A DNA stretch of 64,000 bases from Rhinopomastus cyanomelas (Eukaryota > Chordata > Aves > Bucerotiformes > Rhinopomastidae), in contig VXBP01000368.1 of the NCBI GenBank assembly GCA_013400115.1, forward strand, positions 4,674 to 68,673, read 5' to 3'. The notes beneath the pieces were generated by a model. That model worked only from the letters and a program-made list of their open reading frames with translations, did not search any database and had not been told where the DNA came from. Position 1 is the stretch's first letter, and each line of letters opens with the position of its first letter. Below, piece after piece: positions 12,181 through 24,666 of this stretch. Made by a program: the position numbers and the translations under genes.

Positions 12181-12750
12181 ACCTTTTTAAATTCTAGACT
12201 AACTGATAAACTGGACTATACTTGCAGTTGCTTTCTCTTCAGTAAGACAGTAAGGCAGAGAACTTGCAACACTATGATCCCCACAGCAAACCCGAAACAC
12301 TGGTTTAAAATTTATGCTTAAACATTTCCCATGTATTACAATATCCATGGATGATAAATGCACTAACATGTCTTAATGTTTATATTGTAACAGAATTTCT
12401 TCTAGTCCTATTGTTCACAAATTCACTTCTGTAAAACTGCCAATCTCCCACACTGCTTGTTTCCCTAAGACCAAAAATAACTTTTGTCTATCCTTCAAGG
12501 AAACAGCTTCAATCACATTTCAGTAAATAGCTTGGCATCTTCAACTAGACTGCTCTTCCTGTATATTTAAAGTGGGCATCAAGTACTGGTCTATTTATTA
12601 AAGTATAAGACAGAAGACAAAATTTCCAAAACCGAATGAAAAAGTCACCCATGTTGTTCATTCATTAAGAAATTTCAAGGGGAAACAAATTAGTATCTGT
12701 AGGCTCAGTAGGTCCACGCAGTCACAAACAAGTGTAAAGTTGTGGTGATG
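12181..12750. other. Unique DNA, nothing recognised
   Basis: AT-rich sequence between CR1 pieces, with no ORF or RNA feature that I can support. Confidence 0.5.
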
Positions 12751-12817
12751 TTAGGTCACGGGCTGGACTTGATAATCTTGGAGGTCTTTTTCAGCCTCAA
12801 CAATTCTGTGATTCTGT
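12751..12817 (+). mobile_element. CR1 3'-terminal fragment (about 67 bp)
   Basis: A plus-strand CR1 tail: GGTCACGGGCTGGACTTGATAATCTTGGAGG, a degraded CCTCAACAATTC block, and the tail repeat ATTCTGTGATTCTGT. It is a very short 5'-truncated copy, moderately diverged. Confidence 0.85.
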
Positions 12818-13153
12818 AAAAATAGCCTAGAGACATGGTACCTCAAAGACACTTTTTTCCCCCCTGGAAATTTAGCAAGTGCTTAGAGTACTTTTAGATC
12901 ATCTTGAGAAGTACCTGAACGTGAAAGGACTGAAGAGATTCAGTTTCTGTTCATTATATTGTAACGTAGCAGTATTATTCTATAGTAACTTCAGGTTTTA
13001 ACATCCAATCACTTTTAACAGAACAGCTAGTAAATCACTTTTATCCAAGTATGTATTATTTTAATATTGTCATTTGCTTAAACTAACAATTTGGCTGACT
13101 CTAAACTGCTTTAAAGCACATGCATTTAGCATCCAAGCTTCTTTTGCTTACAG

Positions 13154-13155
<2 letters not shown>

Positions 13156-13194
<39 letters not shown>

Positions 13195-13203
13195 TATGCA
13201 TAT
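13156..13203. repeat. (TA)n microsatellite, compound
   Basis: An uninterrupted AT/TA run spans 13156-13184 (29 bp). It is followed by CACACA (13185-13190) and a second short TA tract ending in TATGCATAT. It is a likely length-polymorphic site. Confidence 0.97.
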
Positions 13204-13505
13204 CATCACACTACACCACATCTAGAAGAAGCCAAATCCAGCTCATGTCAGTATTCTCATATCACTGAGGTGAGCAATGGATTAAATTTTGTCCATTTAA
13301 GAAAATGCAAAGTGTGTAGAAAATCTCCATGCAGTTCTGAGGCAGATGCAATACCTCTTTTCTTCTCATTCTATTTGTTCCAATTCAAGAGTACACAATC
13401 ACCATCACTTTTAAAGAGCTGACAAGTCAGCTGGAAGCAAGCCGAAGCACCACGCTCAGCACATGCAAATGGTCTGTTAGTAACGTGTACGGCAAAAGCA
13501 ATGAA

Positions 13506-13556
13506 ATGTTGGACTTGATGATCTATGAGGTCTCTTCCAACCTTGATAATACTGTG
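13506..13556 (+). mobile_element. CR1 3'-terminal fragment (about 50 bp)
   Basis: A plus-strand tail: TGTTGGACTTGATGATCTATG, then AGGTCTCTTCCAACC, ending TTGATAATACTGTG. This is near-identical in reverse complement to the terminus of the long CR1 at 24571-26290 and to 16161-16220, so all three belong to one subfamily. Confidence 0.88.
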
Positions 13557-14679
13557 AAAACTTACTGAAGAGTTCAGGACTTAAAAGACAAGGGTCTTAT
13601 GTTCCTTTAAGACAAATCAGCCAACCAAAACTCATTTGAGAACTTGCATGGTAATCAGAGGAGAAGAACAGATAAATAAATAACTGATAATAATTAAGCA
13701 CAGTTCTTAATGTACTGTGTGTCTGTCTGCACATACTTGTGTGGTCCAGGTAAGACTGAGGTATTTATGAACTTTTTCTTACATGTGCTTTTTCAGTCAG
13801 CTACTATGGAAGTTCACTCTGCAGCTTTTCATGTGGTCAAGGACTTACCAGGAGCAGTATACCCTGAGCTACAAATATACAGAAGCAAACTGTCCTTGAT
13901 ATATCCGATCTTTTTTAAAACTTAGAAGAAAACAAGTAATAGGTTCAAATGGCTACGGAATGAAAAGACAAACAGTGACTACACAGCTGATGCAAGTTAC
14001 ACTAGTTTAGAGAAAAGGAATAATCAGAACGATAGCAGGAATGCAGCTCCTAAGTTGCTGGCATAGCTCTGCAAGCCACTGCACTGGGTGCTGTGTGACA
14101 TCAAAACTGCTTCATAAGAATCTGGTGATCCATTTGCAAGAAATATGATTCATCTTGGCACAAGAGCAGGAAAAGGATGCTAGGATCTTCAGGGAATGGA
14201 AAGGTTATACTAGCAAAAAAAACAGCTTGGCTTACATAAGGATTGCAATACAATGAAAATTAAGCAACAAGACTGCTCTTTTAATGTCAAAGGAAGTGTC
14301 ACAACTCCTAGGATGAAAAATAACTTATACGCACACAAAAAGAGGGAGGCCTTTGAAAACAGACCAATTCATAGAAGGTTCATGTCCTCACAGTATAAAC
14401 TGTGGTCAAACGTGTAGAAGCAACAGCAAAGGTAAACCACCTAACTAGAATAAACGTGGCTAGGAGTTATCTTTCTGTTTCATTCCATAGCTATTCATGT
14501 TTCCCTTAGGTGACATTTTGTTTTAAATATGATGCCAAAGTCATATCACATAATTAACACTCAAACACAAGCTATAAAAGCTGTAGCAGTAAATACACAA
14601 AAGTACCACAGCTTTTGTTTCTAGTTTATGATTCTGCTGTGAACACAAGTAAATGCTGTGTCACTAATCCCAAGGTGGT
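13557..14679. other. Unique DNA, nothing recognised
   Basis: I see no supported coding, RNA or repeat feature. Short open frames (for example 13710-13925) have no known motif. Confidence 0.5.
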
Positions 14680-15100
14680 CCTGCATCTGCCTGCCCACAC
14701 AGCACTCTGCAGTAAACAATTCACAGTAACCGTGAAGCAAGCTCTGCCCATCTAGCCAGGAGCAGTGGTCTCTGCTCAGCAGAAGGCTGTGGCCTCTTCA
14801 TGTGCAGCCATCACCAGAGCTGACACTTCTACACAGATGGAGGTTTAGGGCAGGCACGTGGCCACCCAGATAACAGGCTGTGCCCAGTTGTGGCACTGGA
14901 GGAGGGCAGCTCAAAGCTCACCTGTAGGAGATGTGCACAGACAAAGGAGCTCCTCTATCTGGTGTCAGAACTCCAAGAGGAGGTGAGCAGGCTGAGGAGC
15001 ATCAGGGAATGTGAGGCAGAAACAGACTCCCTGCTTTCCTTTGGGAGACACACCTGAAGGACAAAGAGGTCCCAGTAGACTGGGCATTCTTCAAAACACT
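14680..15100 (+). mobile_element. CR1 5'-region fragment carrying ORF1
   Basis: This stretch is noticeably more GC-rich than its flanks and contains the coiled-coil part of CR1 ORF1 (see the ORF1 entry). CR1 copies are usually 5' truncated, so ORF1 sequence is uncommon. Here the 3' part (all of ORF2) is missing instead. The boundaries are approximate because the 5' UTR is poorly conserved, and 14680-14820 is assigned mainly on composition and adjacency. Confidence 0.6.
14824..15057 (+). pseudogene. CR1 ORF1 remnant (CxxC and coiled coil)
   Basis: An open stretch of 77 codons lies between a TGA at 14821 and a TGA at 15055. Its central part reads CPVVALEEGSSKLTCRRC, a cysteine pair resembling the zinc-knuckle-like motif of CR1 ORF1. 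A leucine/glutamate-rich heptad segment follows (KELLYLVSELQEEVSRLRSI, then RECEAETDS), typical of the ORF1 coiled coil. In LINEs of this kind ORF1 is an RNA-binding protein that assembles with the element transcript. No start methionine is assigned, because the true start would lie upstream of the in-frame stop. The call rests on recognising the coiled-coil segment from known CR1 elements. Confidence 0.65.
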
Positions 15101-16138
15101 GTTAAACCTGACTTTGGCAATGAATTTTACAGAGTGTATGGCTTGATTTTTTAAATACAGAAAACAGGAAAAGGTTGGAGAATTCTACTAAGCAATACCC
15201 AAAATGTGTATTTCGAAGTTTAGAGATTAGTCCTTTAAGACGAGGTTCTGGGACATATATCCATTAGCAATGAGAAGTGTTACACCAACATGTGAGCTAT
15301 TTTAGATCTAACGAGTCAGCAGGAGTAATGCATGTGGTGTTGACATGCCAGCCAGCTCTTCTTCTTTGGGAGAAGAAGCTGAACAATTCCTTAAATACCC
15401 ATTGTTGGGTAAAATTTTGAGAACAAAAACCTATGGTATCATTCAAAATGGCAAAGCTTCACAAAATGAAACCACAAATGTAGCAGCTGCCACAACAGAA
15501 ACTCAGACAAAATTTCTTTGTCGTCACTTTTCGTGAAGAAATACAAGCTTCCATGCCCAAGATTTGGATAATATCCTTGTGGACCCTCTTAGGCATTCCC
15601 ATTCCATCAGTTCCTGTGAATACTCCCCAGTTTGCAGCGATTACTCTTTTTCTCACACTTGTGCACACAGTGGCTGGAAATGTAAATAACAACCACAAAC
15701 CAGTAGTTAGAGATCGCATCTGAATTATTCCATTATTTTGACCATCATACCTGTTCTGAAGCTGTAATGTTCAGCAGTTCCTAAAAAAAGAGCTTACTTA
15801 AAGTTGTTTTTGAAGGAAGCGAAAAGCCTTTGCAACACAATCGCAAACAACTGAAATGCACACACTTTTTCTACTTTGCATGTTTTTAGTACAGGAGACT
15901 ATTTAGCCTACATTCTGTCACTGAATGTGATACAAGGAACCATGGCATAAACTACCCCACGTGAGAGCAAATATTCTCACTTTACAGTAGAAGCCAACTC
16001 CAGAGGAGGAGCATCCATCAGCTGGCTGACCTTGACAAGACACACAACAAGGCCACGGTAATTTCACTGCCCACAGCAACCAACTGCCCCAGGCAACAGT
16101 GCCAGGTGAAACAACCCCCCTGAGGCACAAGGCTGTAT
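15101..16138. other. Unique DNA, no gene recognised
   Basis: Open frames at 15345-15536 (plus) and 15459-15719 (minus) overlap and have no recognised domain. Nothing else is supported. Confidence 0.5.
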
Positions 16139-16162
16139 GTTAATGATTCAGTTAATGATTCA
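16139..16162. repeat. 12-bp tandem duplication abutting a CR1 tail
   Basis: GTTAATGATTCA occurs twice in tandem (16139-16150, 16151-16162), directly next to the 3' terminus of the minus-strand CR1 that follows. Confidence 0.9.
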
Positions 16163-16222
16163 CAGTATAACAGTATTATCAAGGTTGGAAGAGACCTCAT
16201 AGATCATCAAGTCCAACCACTC
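16161..16222 (-). mobile_element. CR1 3'-terminal fragment (about 60 bp)
   Basis: A minus-strand tail: CACAGTATAACAGTATTATC, AAGGTTGGAAGAGACCTCAT, AGATCATCAAGTCCAACC. It is the same subfamily and almost the same sequence as the end of the 24571-26290 element. It is 5' truncated after about 55 bp. Confidence 0.9.
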
Positions 16223-19200
16223 TGATCTCAGAAACAATAACAACAATAATTTTGACAGTAGCCTAGTAGGTTAAGATCTGACAGTGAACTCAAGTTGAGG
16301 GAAAAATTAAGGAAAAACAGAAAAAGAATTTTAAAAAGCCCTGCTTATCCCAGAAGTGAAAACTCCAGTCTGTTTCAGAATTAGCCTACCCAGCCGAGTA
16401 AGACAGATCCATAAATATTCTCCCTCAAATATACACTGAAGAAGAGAAAGATAGCTTCTCTTGCACTTTTACAGGAAAAGCACTTAACTCCATTCCAATG
16501 GGATGTCCAAGAGGACTGTATCACCATACACTGAAGGACTAAAAACACAAAGATCTGATCTTTAAAACAGATATTGCTTTCATAGAGCCACAATTTTGCA
16601 AATTAAAAATGAAAAGCAGTATTGTATGTTAGAGTCTGTTGATAGTTTTAGGTGTGTTGCATACGGTCTTTCAGGCTAGAATATTTTTATAAAAAGAGCA
16701 TAAAGACTGCAGAGAAAACCACCTCTTGTTAATCTCAAAAAAACCTTAACTTGTACTGTTCAGGGTATATGAAAACTTAGATCCTGGCAGCTACTACTAA
16801 TGATAAAGGGTGAGCCATGAGCAAAGTGGAGATTTTCTGTAAAAGAAGGTGTATTCCACCTGAAATTTTAGAACTCAGCTGAAACTAAGAGTGTGCCAGA
16901 GGCATACGCCGCATAGTTTGTTTGCTTAAACTGTAAATAATTAATTTTATATCTGTTTTTCATGCAGACAAAAGCTGGAGGGGGGTTGCAGAATCTCCTG
17001 TAACCAAGTTTATTAGTTTACTTTGCAATACATTATGTTTATTCTTGACACAATTTTAATTCTATATAGTCTCTAAAGTGATTACAGCTATATAACAAGA
17101 TTTAAAGGACATGAAATCCAAAGAGGGAAAAACCAAAGTAAGGTTGCACAGGCGTTCAGTACTTGCCTTGTACAAACTTGACTGGCTAAAAACAACCTAT
17201 GTCTTGCAGCCACTGTTTCATGAATACATAAAGCATGGAAAAGCATATTGGAAAGTTAATACAGTGATGCACATGAGTAAAGTCTATTTCACATCTTTTA
17301 CTCTGGTTAGCAAATCTATGTCACTGCTTTTACTTTAAAATTATGCTAAACTTGAATCACAGATATTTACACTAGCAGTTCCCACCCTGCCCACTTTTTC
17401 TCTCTCTCATGCAGTATCCATATAATGCACTAACATGTTATCATCTCTATTTTTCTGCGGTTCCTGCTGTAGAGATTCATTTACCCTCAGCAGACAAAAT
17501 CTGCACAAGATGCAGAAAATAAGAGATGCTCTGGAAACTGTTGAATTTACTCTGCATACTATTTTAATGGATTTTCTTTTAAGCATGGTAGATGCAGTCT
17601 TTCTTTTTCATAAGTTGCTTTGAGAAAAATTTGAAACAGAATCCAAAGAATATATTCAAACACTTCTAAAAAACAAAATAAAGCTGTATTCTTCTCCATA
17701 ATCTCTGACCTAAAGACTTAAAGAACCACCCTTGCCTGCACACAATGAATGAAGAATTCTCTCATCTTCCTAAGCCAGGTTTTGTTCTTTTCAGACACTT
17801 TCCAATGGGAAGATTTGCATTATGGAACTCTCTCCTAAACTCTTTTATAGTTTTCCTTGAGGAAATAAAAAGTCGTGTCTTAGAAATTTTTTTCTCTATA
17901 GAAGAGTGACCTCTGCAGTCAGTTTCTGCACAGCTCTTTACAGTGTTTAATATCTTATTTTTCAGTGTAACAGTTTTGGGAGGGTGGGCATGAAGCCAGG
18001 TGAAGAAGAGAAAACAGAGGATAAAAAAAGCAAGGAAAATGTTAAACCCCTCAGAAGTCCAATATCAAGCATTTCAAAAGCAGCTAGTTTCCTTCTCCTT
18101 TTTCTTTGCCACAGAACTAAAAAATGGTTTTAGATTTTGTGGAAACAAAACTGGAAACCACCAACAACAAAGGAAACACATAGTGATGTGTTCTTCTACA
18201 GTACTGAAAGAAATCTACTCAAGTGTTCACTCAAGAGGTGATTCCTGGGTATCCACAGAAAAGGACTCTGACCTTAAGGAAGACCACAACTTGAATTAAC
18301 AGCAGGATGATGCTGCCCTCTCTAGTGCATCAACAGGAGTGTTGTATACAAAGGCACACAGAGGTCTTTAATTTTGGGGTAGAAGTGAGGTATCAGCTGT
18401 GTCCAATTTCTGTTACTGTACTTCCAATGTAAACAAACTGAAAACAGTTTGGGCACAGTCAGCAGCACGAAGTACTATTCACAGAAAGTGATTTACTACG
18501 CATTGAAAAAAGCAATTTGTTTAGAATAAAAGATTAAGGGCATACACTTCACATCTTGATCTATTCGGAAGACATTAAAAAACCCCTGGTACTCCATGGC
18601 TACTTCATATGAAAAAAGTACCAAGTAGACCTATCTGCATTAACAGAGATTTAATGTCAATATTTGTATACCTGTAAAGATTTCCTTTCCAGCTACACGG
18701 ATAATTTGCCCCAGTAGAAAGTATGTAAGAAAATTAAAGAATCTCTTACACTGGGAAGAGCATTACAAAGAACACTTAAGACCTCCTATAGAAAGCTTAA
18801 GCATAATGTGTCTTTGCATCAATGTATTTTTGCTTTCTAGCCTGTCGCTTACACTACAAATTCATAGGTAGTGAGATCAGAGACTCCTTCCTACTGGATG
18901 CCTTCTCCATCTGCACTGAAAACAGTCTGAGAATGTAAGATACCAGAGAGGCAGCTTCCAGATTGGGACAGCTAGCAAAGAACAACTGAATCAATGTCTC
19001 TACCTTCCAGCTTGTAGGAGGTTTGCAGCTCTTCAGTCCAGCCCACTACATGCTGCACCCAAAATTCCTGCAGCCACCTATATCAGTACCTGCAGAAACT
19101 ATCATCAGAAAACTTTCCGCAGTGATGCAGAATAAATGCAAATCAAGTAATGCTGACCAGGATCGTGTTTCTCATGTCCTTGTGCTTTTTCATCTATGCA

Positions 19201-19254
19201 GGCAACACAATCAGTCTTCAAAGAGCCACAGCATGGGTTAAAGATGAAAATTAA

Positions 19255-19295
19255 TCCTGAAGATCACACAGTCTAACCTGCCTGCTCAAAGCTTC
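19255..19295 (-). mobile_element. Possible old CR1 3'-end scrap
   Basis: CCTGAAGATCACACAGTCTA followed by ACCTGCCTGCTCAAAGC resembles the CR1 block 'gatcatccagtccaacctgcctgctcaaagc'. It is too short and diverged to be certain. Confidence 0.4.
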
Positions 19296-22200
19296 TCCCC
19301 TCCACCTGTCAGAGTTGGACTGATCTCACTGTGCAGTAAGTTGGGTCATTCCCAGTTTTTTCAAAGGAAAGTCTGGATATGATACAAAGGAGTGGTCAAC
19401 ATGAGTTTGTTGATTAAATGAAGGTTTTAGCTAATAAATTAGAAATTATTTATTAGCATGCCCTGTGAAAAATTACAAGTCATTATGAGACATCTCTTCC
19501 TTGTTCCTAAATTAACATATACTTTCATAGAAACCCCTAATTTTAGGTTTATTTGATTAAAAGAGTGACAGTAGCTAAAGGAAAAAAACCAGTCATAACT
19601 ACAGAGTAAAAAAGTAAACAATACATTCTCTATACCAACAAAATACGGTGAAAAAAAAGCATTAGAAACAGTGCTCTTCGCAAAACCTTTTTCAGCATCA
19701 AGACCCATGCAAAATCATCTCAATCATCTAAATTTATGCTGCCCATTTTGGAAATACAGAAAGGTGCAATGCATGAGATGGTTAACTAGCTATTTCTTCA
19801 AGATCACTTCCACCATACATGGTATACAAGTAACCAAAGACAGTAGAGAATAAAATAAAAACATTCTTAAGGCTTTTCTACTTGTAACTGAGTGAAAGCA
19901 GAAAAGCTGCCTTGCAGCTTTCAGTGTATCTTGTCCAGCAAGTGCTGCATCTTGCTGAGACATAACATCTTGTCCCAAACAAAGGAATCTCTGCTCCTAA
20001 AGAGAAAACTTACTTTTGGGAAAAAAAAAACCGAAAAAAAACCAACCAGGTTACAGAGGAAAAGTGAAGGCAGTCAAACAATATTTTGTAGATCTTGAGA
20101 CAAACATGGAAGCACAACGGACTGCTTCGGAGCTTAAGAGACCAAAAACGTAGCTTGGATTTCTATACAATCAGCACATAAACAATATTATGACCAAACT
20201 GCCTCTTTATTTACTCAGCTTTTTTTTTCACTTTGTTGTAATACTGTGATGTCTAGGGATGGCTCCATATACATTCCTCTCTCCTGTAATGTATCCTTCT
20301 ATGTCCCATTATCTAGCTGTTGTCCCTCTGAGATTTTTAGTCTTAATTACCACTCAATTTACCCATTCTTTTGTATGTGATTTAAATACCCAAACAGTGC
20401 CTCTAGAAATGTGAGAGCTGTACAATCACACCAACAAGACAACTGCGGTCAGGCGTCACTAGAAGTTTCATTAGCTATAAAAGAAAGCCTATTTTTTCAT
20501 CTCTGACAATATAAGCATGTACTGAATTTGGTTAGCTAATCTATATTCAGGGTATCTCTGCAAGTGAACTAATAGTGGCAAAATTATGATAACCAGCACC
20601 ATACACTGTACTCAAATCCAACATAAAAAAAGACAGGGATGTTGAAAATGCCAAAGTACAGATTATAAAGGTATCGCTCCTTCTGTTCTATTCATACATT
20701 ACCTAGAATTCATACAGGTTTTCAATTCTACAGGGTGAGACTGTTTCTTAATCTTTTTCTAAAACAACGTAACCAATGGCGTAGTCAAAACAAATATGAA
20801 AAAGAAGAGTGAAGAGGTCAAGAACGAAGACTGAATTATCTTAAAATATGCAGAGAGAGTTTTACAGGCAGATCTTGCTTCAGCCATAAAAGCTATTTAT
20901 TGTTTCACAAAATGAGTAAAAATGAATGATGCAATAGTTACGAAATAAATAAATGAAAGGTGACTGTATTTATAGATGTCTGTTTTAATACTCGGGCAAT
21001 ATTTTATCACTATCAACTTCAAATCTATCCTATACTTACATTTTAAATACGTAATCCACAACGTAACACATTAAAATCTCATAGCTCACAAATCACAATG
21101 CAAACTAAAATATCTTTTCTAGCAAGTAAAAGTACAAAACCTGGGCCTCTAGTGCTAAACATTCTTTCCACATAAGCAAAAAAAAAAAACAACATAAAAG
21201 ATGTCCTAGTCAGATTATTTGAAAAATCCTGACATTCTAAAAACAAGAGAAAAATAAAACATTATTACAACTTAAAAATCCCTGTGTTTTGGGTTTTTTT
21301 AAAAGAAACCCCTTAAAGTACATTTGAAGTGTTAAAAACAGAGTATAAGTGTTCCTGAAAATTTTTGTGAAGCTCTTTACAATTTAGTAACGAGCATGAA
21401 ACGTCAGCAGAACATGACGCGCTGCCTCCAACTAGTTAACAGCTCATCTCTAACTGTGTTAGATTTACTGATCTTTCAAACAAACACCTTCATTTCCTGT
21501 AAGACTACACAACACACATTCAAGCTACCAAGACGTCACTTCTTATACTCTGCATCACTTTATCACAACCCAGTTCTTACAAGAATACACATATGATTTC
21601 ATTTTAATGTATTTTTTAAGGAGAGTTTTGCCAGAAACACCAGTGCCTGGGTGAAAATCTTCCATGCAGTTGTCTGCCTCAGATGCTGCTTTCACACTTG
21701 ATTTCCGGCAAAAATAATTTAGCTTTCTTCAAGAATTCTCAAAGAACATCCCAATTTATTCGTCAAGCTACTGTTCTTTCCCTTTCTGCTAGCTTTTGCC
21801 TCAGTCACTGCACAGCTTCCACAACAAGAAAGGCAGAGGCTGTGAAAAACCAGTGCATTGTCTTTTAGTCAATTAATGTAGGATGACGATAGTTATAAGC
21901 AGTGACATCCTTGAACTTCTGTGTTGGATCTGAGCCTTAAGCTCAAATAATGGTATCTGAGTAATTAATTCAGCATCATTTATTAAACATGCATTGATTT
22001 TACTGACTGCTCCCCCATCAATCCACAATTAGACATTCATTGAAATGATAGCTGAATGTTCCTATTTACAACAGCAGCACTTAAAATGAGTGTGCTGACT
22101 CTGAAAGTTTAACATCTACGGTGAAAGAACTTCAGTCATTGTTACCTATACAGTTTCTCATATATGTGCTTCTTGCTTGTAGCTTTTCACTATCTTCTGT

Positions 22201-22440
22201 GTCTTGCTGACATTTACAGAAGATCAAATTAGTATGGTGAAAAAGTAGCTTGAATTTCTTAACAGGTTTTGCCCTTCACACTGTCTGATTCCCACTGGTT
22301 TGCAAATAGTGATGAATCTGGATTATAAAGATCAATTTTTACTTATTTTGTATTTCTACTGGAGCTGAAGGGAATTTTTCTGAACCAAAAACCTGATGGT
22401 AGCAGGGCAGCACACACATCACCGGTTAGGTTATTGGAAC

Positions 22441-22487
22441 ATTTTATGACATGCTACAACAAAATGTCACTTATCCTGTCATAAAAT
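22441..22487. repeat. Perfect 11-bp inverted repeat (potential hairpin)
   Basis: ATTTTATGACA (22441-22451) and its exact reverse complement TGTCATAAAAT (22477-22487) flank a 25-nt loop. It could be the termini of a tiny deleted element, or chance in AT-rich DNA. Confidence 0.85.
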
Positions 22488-24666
22488 TAATCAATTAATT
22501 TAGTTAATGTACTAATGGGACAAAACAAAAACAACACGAGGTTTCAAAAAGACTTATAAATTGCTGGCAAAACCAAAACTAATTGATTTGGGGAAAAGCA
22601 ACAAGACACATTTAATCCACTCCACATAAAACCCCCAAAACAAAGAGATTAGTCACTCCACACATATGATTGGGGCAAACTGCTATCTACACCCCCTAAA
22701 AACAGAAGTCTTCCAGCAGATTTGTCCCCCGTGCAGTCTATTCAGTCCATGCATACATTTCTCAATGTCAGTGGGCTAAGTCTAGTTAAATTGTAGAGTT
22801 CATTTCCCTGCTTCCAAGCTAGTCCTCCACTTCCAGCATGACGATTCTTATGGCCACAAACAGGGAAAAACTCTCTCCATTTCAGCACCTAATGCCATTC
22901 TGACAAAACTTTCCTCAACTGACCTTTGAAATCAAGACTCTCTGTCTCAACCCTAGGGCAAGTCTCAACACATTCCTAGAGCAAGTTCGTTGCTGTGCCT
23001 ATCTCCAGTGACAATGTGTGTCCTCTCTGAACAAACAGATGAAAGTGAAGTGAAGGAGGAGTCAGAAACCCAGAAGTGGAAGCTCCAAACCAGTTATAGG
23101 TTTGCAGAGTCAAAAAATTTCACAAGTTACCAACAGCAACCTCCCAATGCCTCAGGCTAAGAAACCCACCAAATTCAAACGACAACATAAATATACAGAT
23201 GAAACAAGAAAATACAGGGCAAATTACATGAATTCATTTAAAACAGTAAATCTTTTTCACCTTTAGGCCAGTAACATCTTCTCTGGTTGAAAATCAGTCT
23301 ATCATTCTAGGCTTTATTTCAAGTGTAAAGCTACCTGTCTAGAGAAGCAGTTAACAACAAAAAGCTGCTGGTGTTCTCCAAAAGATAACAAACACATTTG
23401 TATTCAGAAGCAAAAGCAAAAGAAAAAATTTATAGCCATTTTAAAAAAATCCCCTTACTGTTCTTCCAGTGCTACATACAGGCAATGCACAAAGACACTT
23501 GTCTTAATGATGAATAACAGCCAGCCTATAAATTTTAGTGATTTTTAAAGTCTTGAACAAATCTTTCAGGTAATTTTTCATAAATGAATACTTCCATAGA
23601 AGACAACAGCAAGGAAAAAATAAAACTGGAGCAGTAATTCTAGATTCAGCGAACTGTTGGGGACAACTTGAGCCTTTAATTGTTATACAAAAAAAGGTGC
23701 CACACCGCCGTCATTTGATTCAGCATAATTCACAAACTTTCAATTTAATGAACTGAAATAAAAGCTTTAAAAGTAGATACTTTCTTGCAATCAACCTAGA
23801 AGCTCTTTTCAGGTATAAGAAGCAACGAAGTCAATTAAGTAGTTGTTTCTGATTCTGTGACAGAAAGATGAAATTACATCACTGCTAGCTTCAGCAACTG
23901 AATGGCAGACAGTAATCATGACTCAAACCTTACAGTACATTGCATGATCAGCAAGTAACATATAACTAGATTAATTTTAATAATTTAGTGAGTGACTTGG
24001 AACCCAGTCTCTTTTTTTTTAGTATAGACTTACAAGGAGGGGTTTTATAGAGGAATGTTTAAAGAGTGGCTACAAGTACCAAGTGTTTAAATATCTAAAG
24101 TGCTAATGAATACTGGAACCATATGTCAGCCCAGACTTCATACACAAAGCATAGCTACAATACTCACCTAAAAGTGAATACAGGGCTGACAGATTGATTT
24201 TTATTCATGATTTTGTGCAAGTAGAGTTGGGTTCTATCTGTGTAATAAATTTACAACTAATTAAATTCAGATTAATTAAAAACCATGTAAACACGCAATT
24301 AGAGCCTATTTGTAAGTCTCCTAACTAGAATAGCTGCATTTCAGCAATTTCAATAAAATTCTTTATTAAATATTCATGTGAATAATATACTGGGTAGTAG
24401 CTACAAGGGAGACTGGAAGGTAAGACAATATCTTGTCAAATGAGAATAAAAATAAAAGTACATGCCATAAAGATTTCTTTGGTGGATTTTATGAAATAGC
24501 AGTTATGATGGTACATACTTCAAGTGCTGTTTTTTGCTATCTGTCTAGAATTAAACACAAACATAAGTCAGTCACAGTATCACAGTATCACAGTATCACA
24601 GTATTATCAAGGTTGGAAGAGACCTCATAGATCATCAAGTCCAACCTGTCAACACAGAGCTCAAGG

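Larger units (their letters stand above)
16223..24570. other. Long AT-rich stretch without recognised gene
   Basis: I find no conserved protein domain, tRNA-like structure or well-preserved repeat. All open frames are 60-99 codons, mostly overlapping on both strands. A short possible CR1 tail lies at 19255-19295 and an 11-bp inverted repeat at 22441-22487. Confidence 0.55.

Noticed and set aside
13156..13203. CRISPR or satellite array
   Set aside because: It is a simple dinucleotide microsatellite without spacers. No repeat-spacer structure occurs anywhere in the window.
15459..15719. 86-codon minus-strand ORF with several cysteines
   Set aside because: No known domain matched, and an overlapping ORF on the other strand has equal support. 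I could not connect it to a family.
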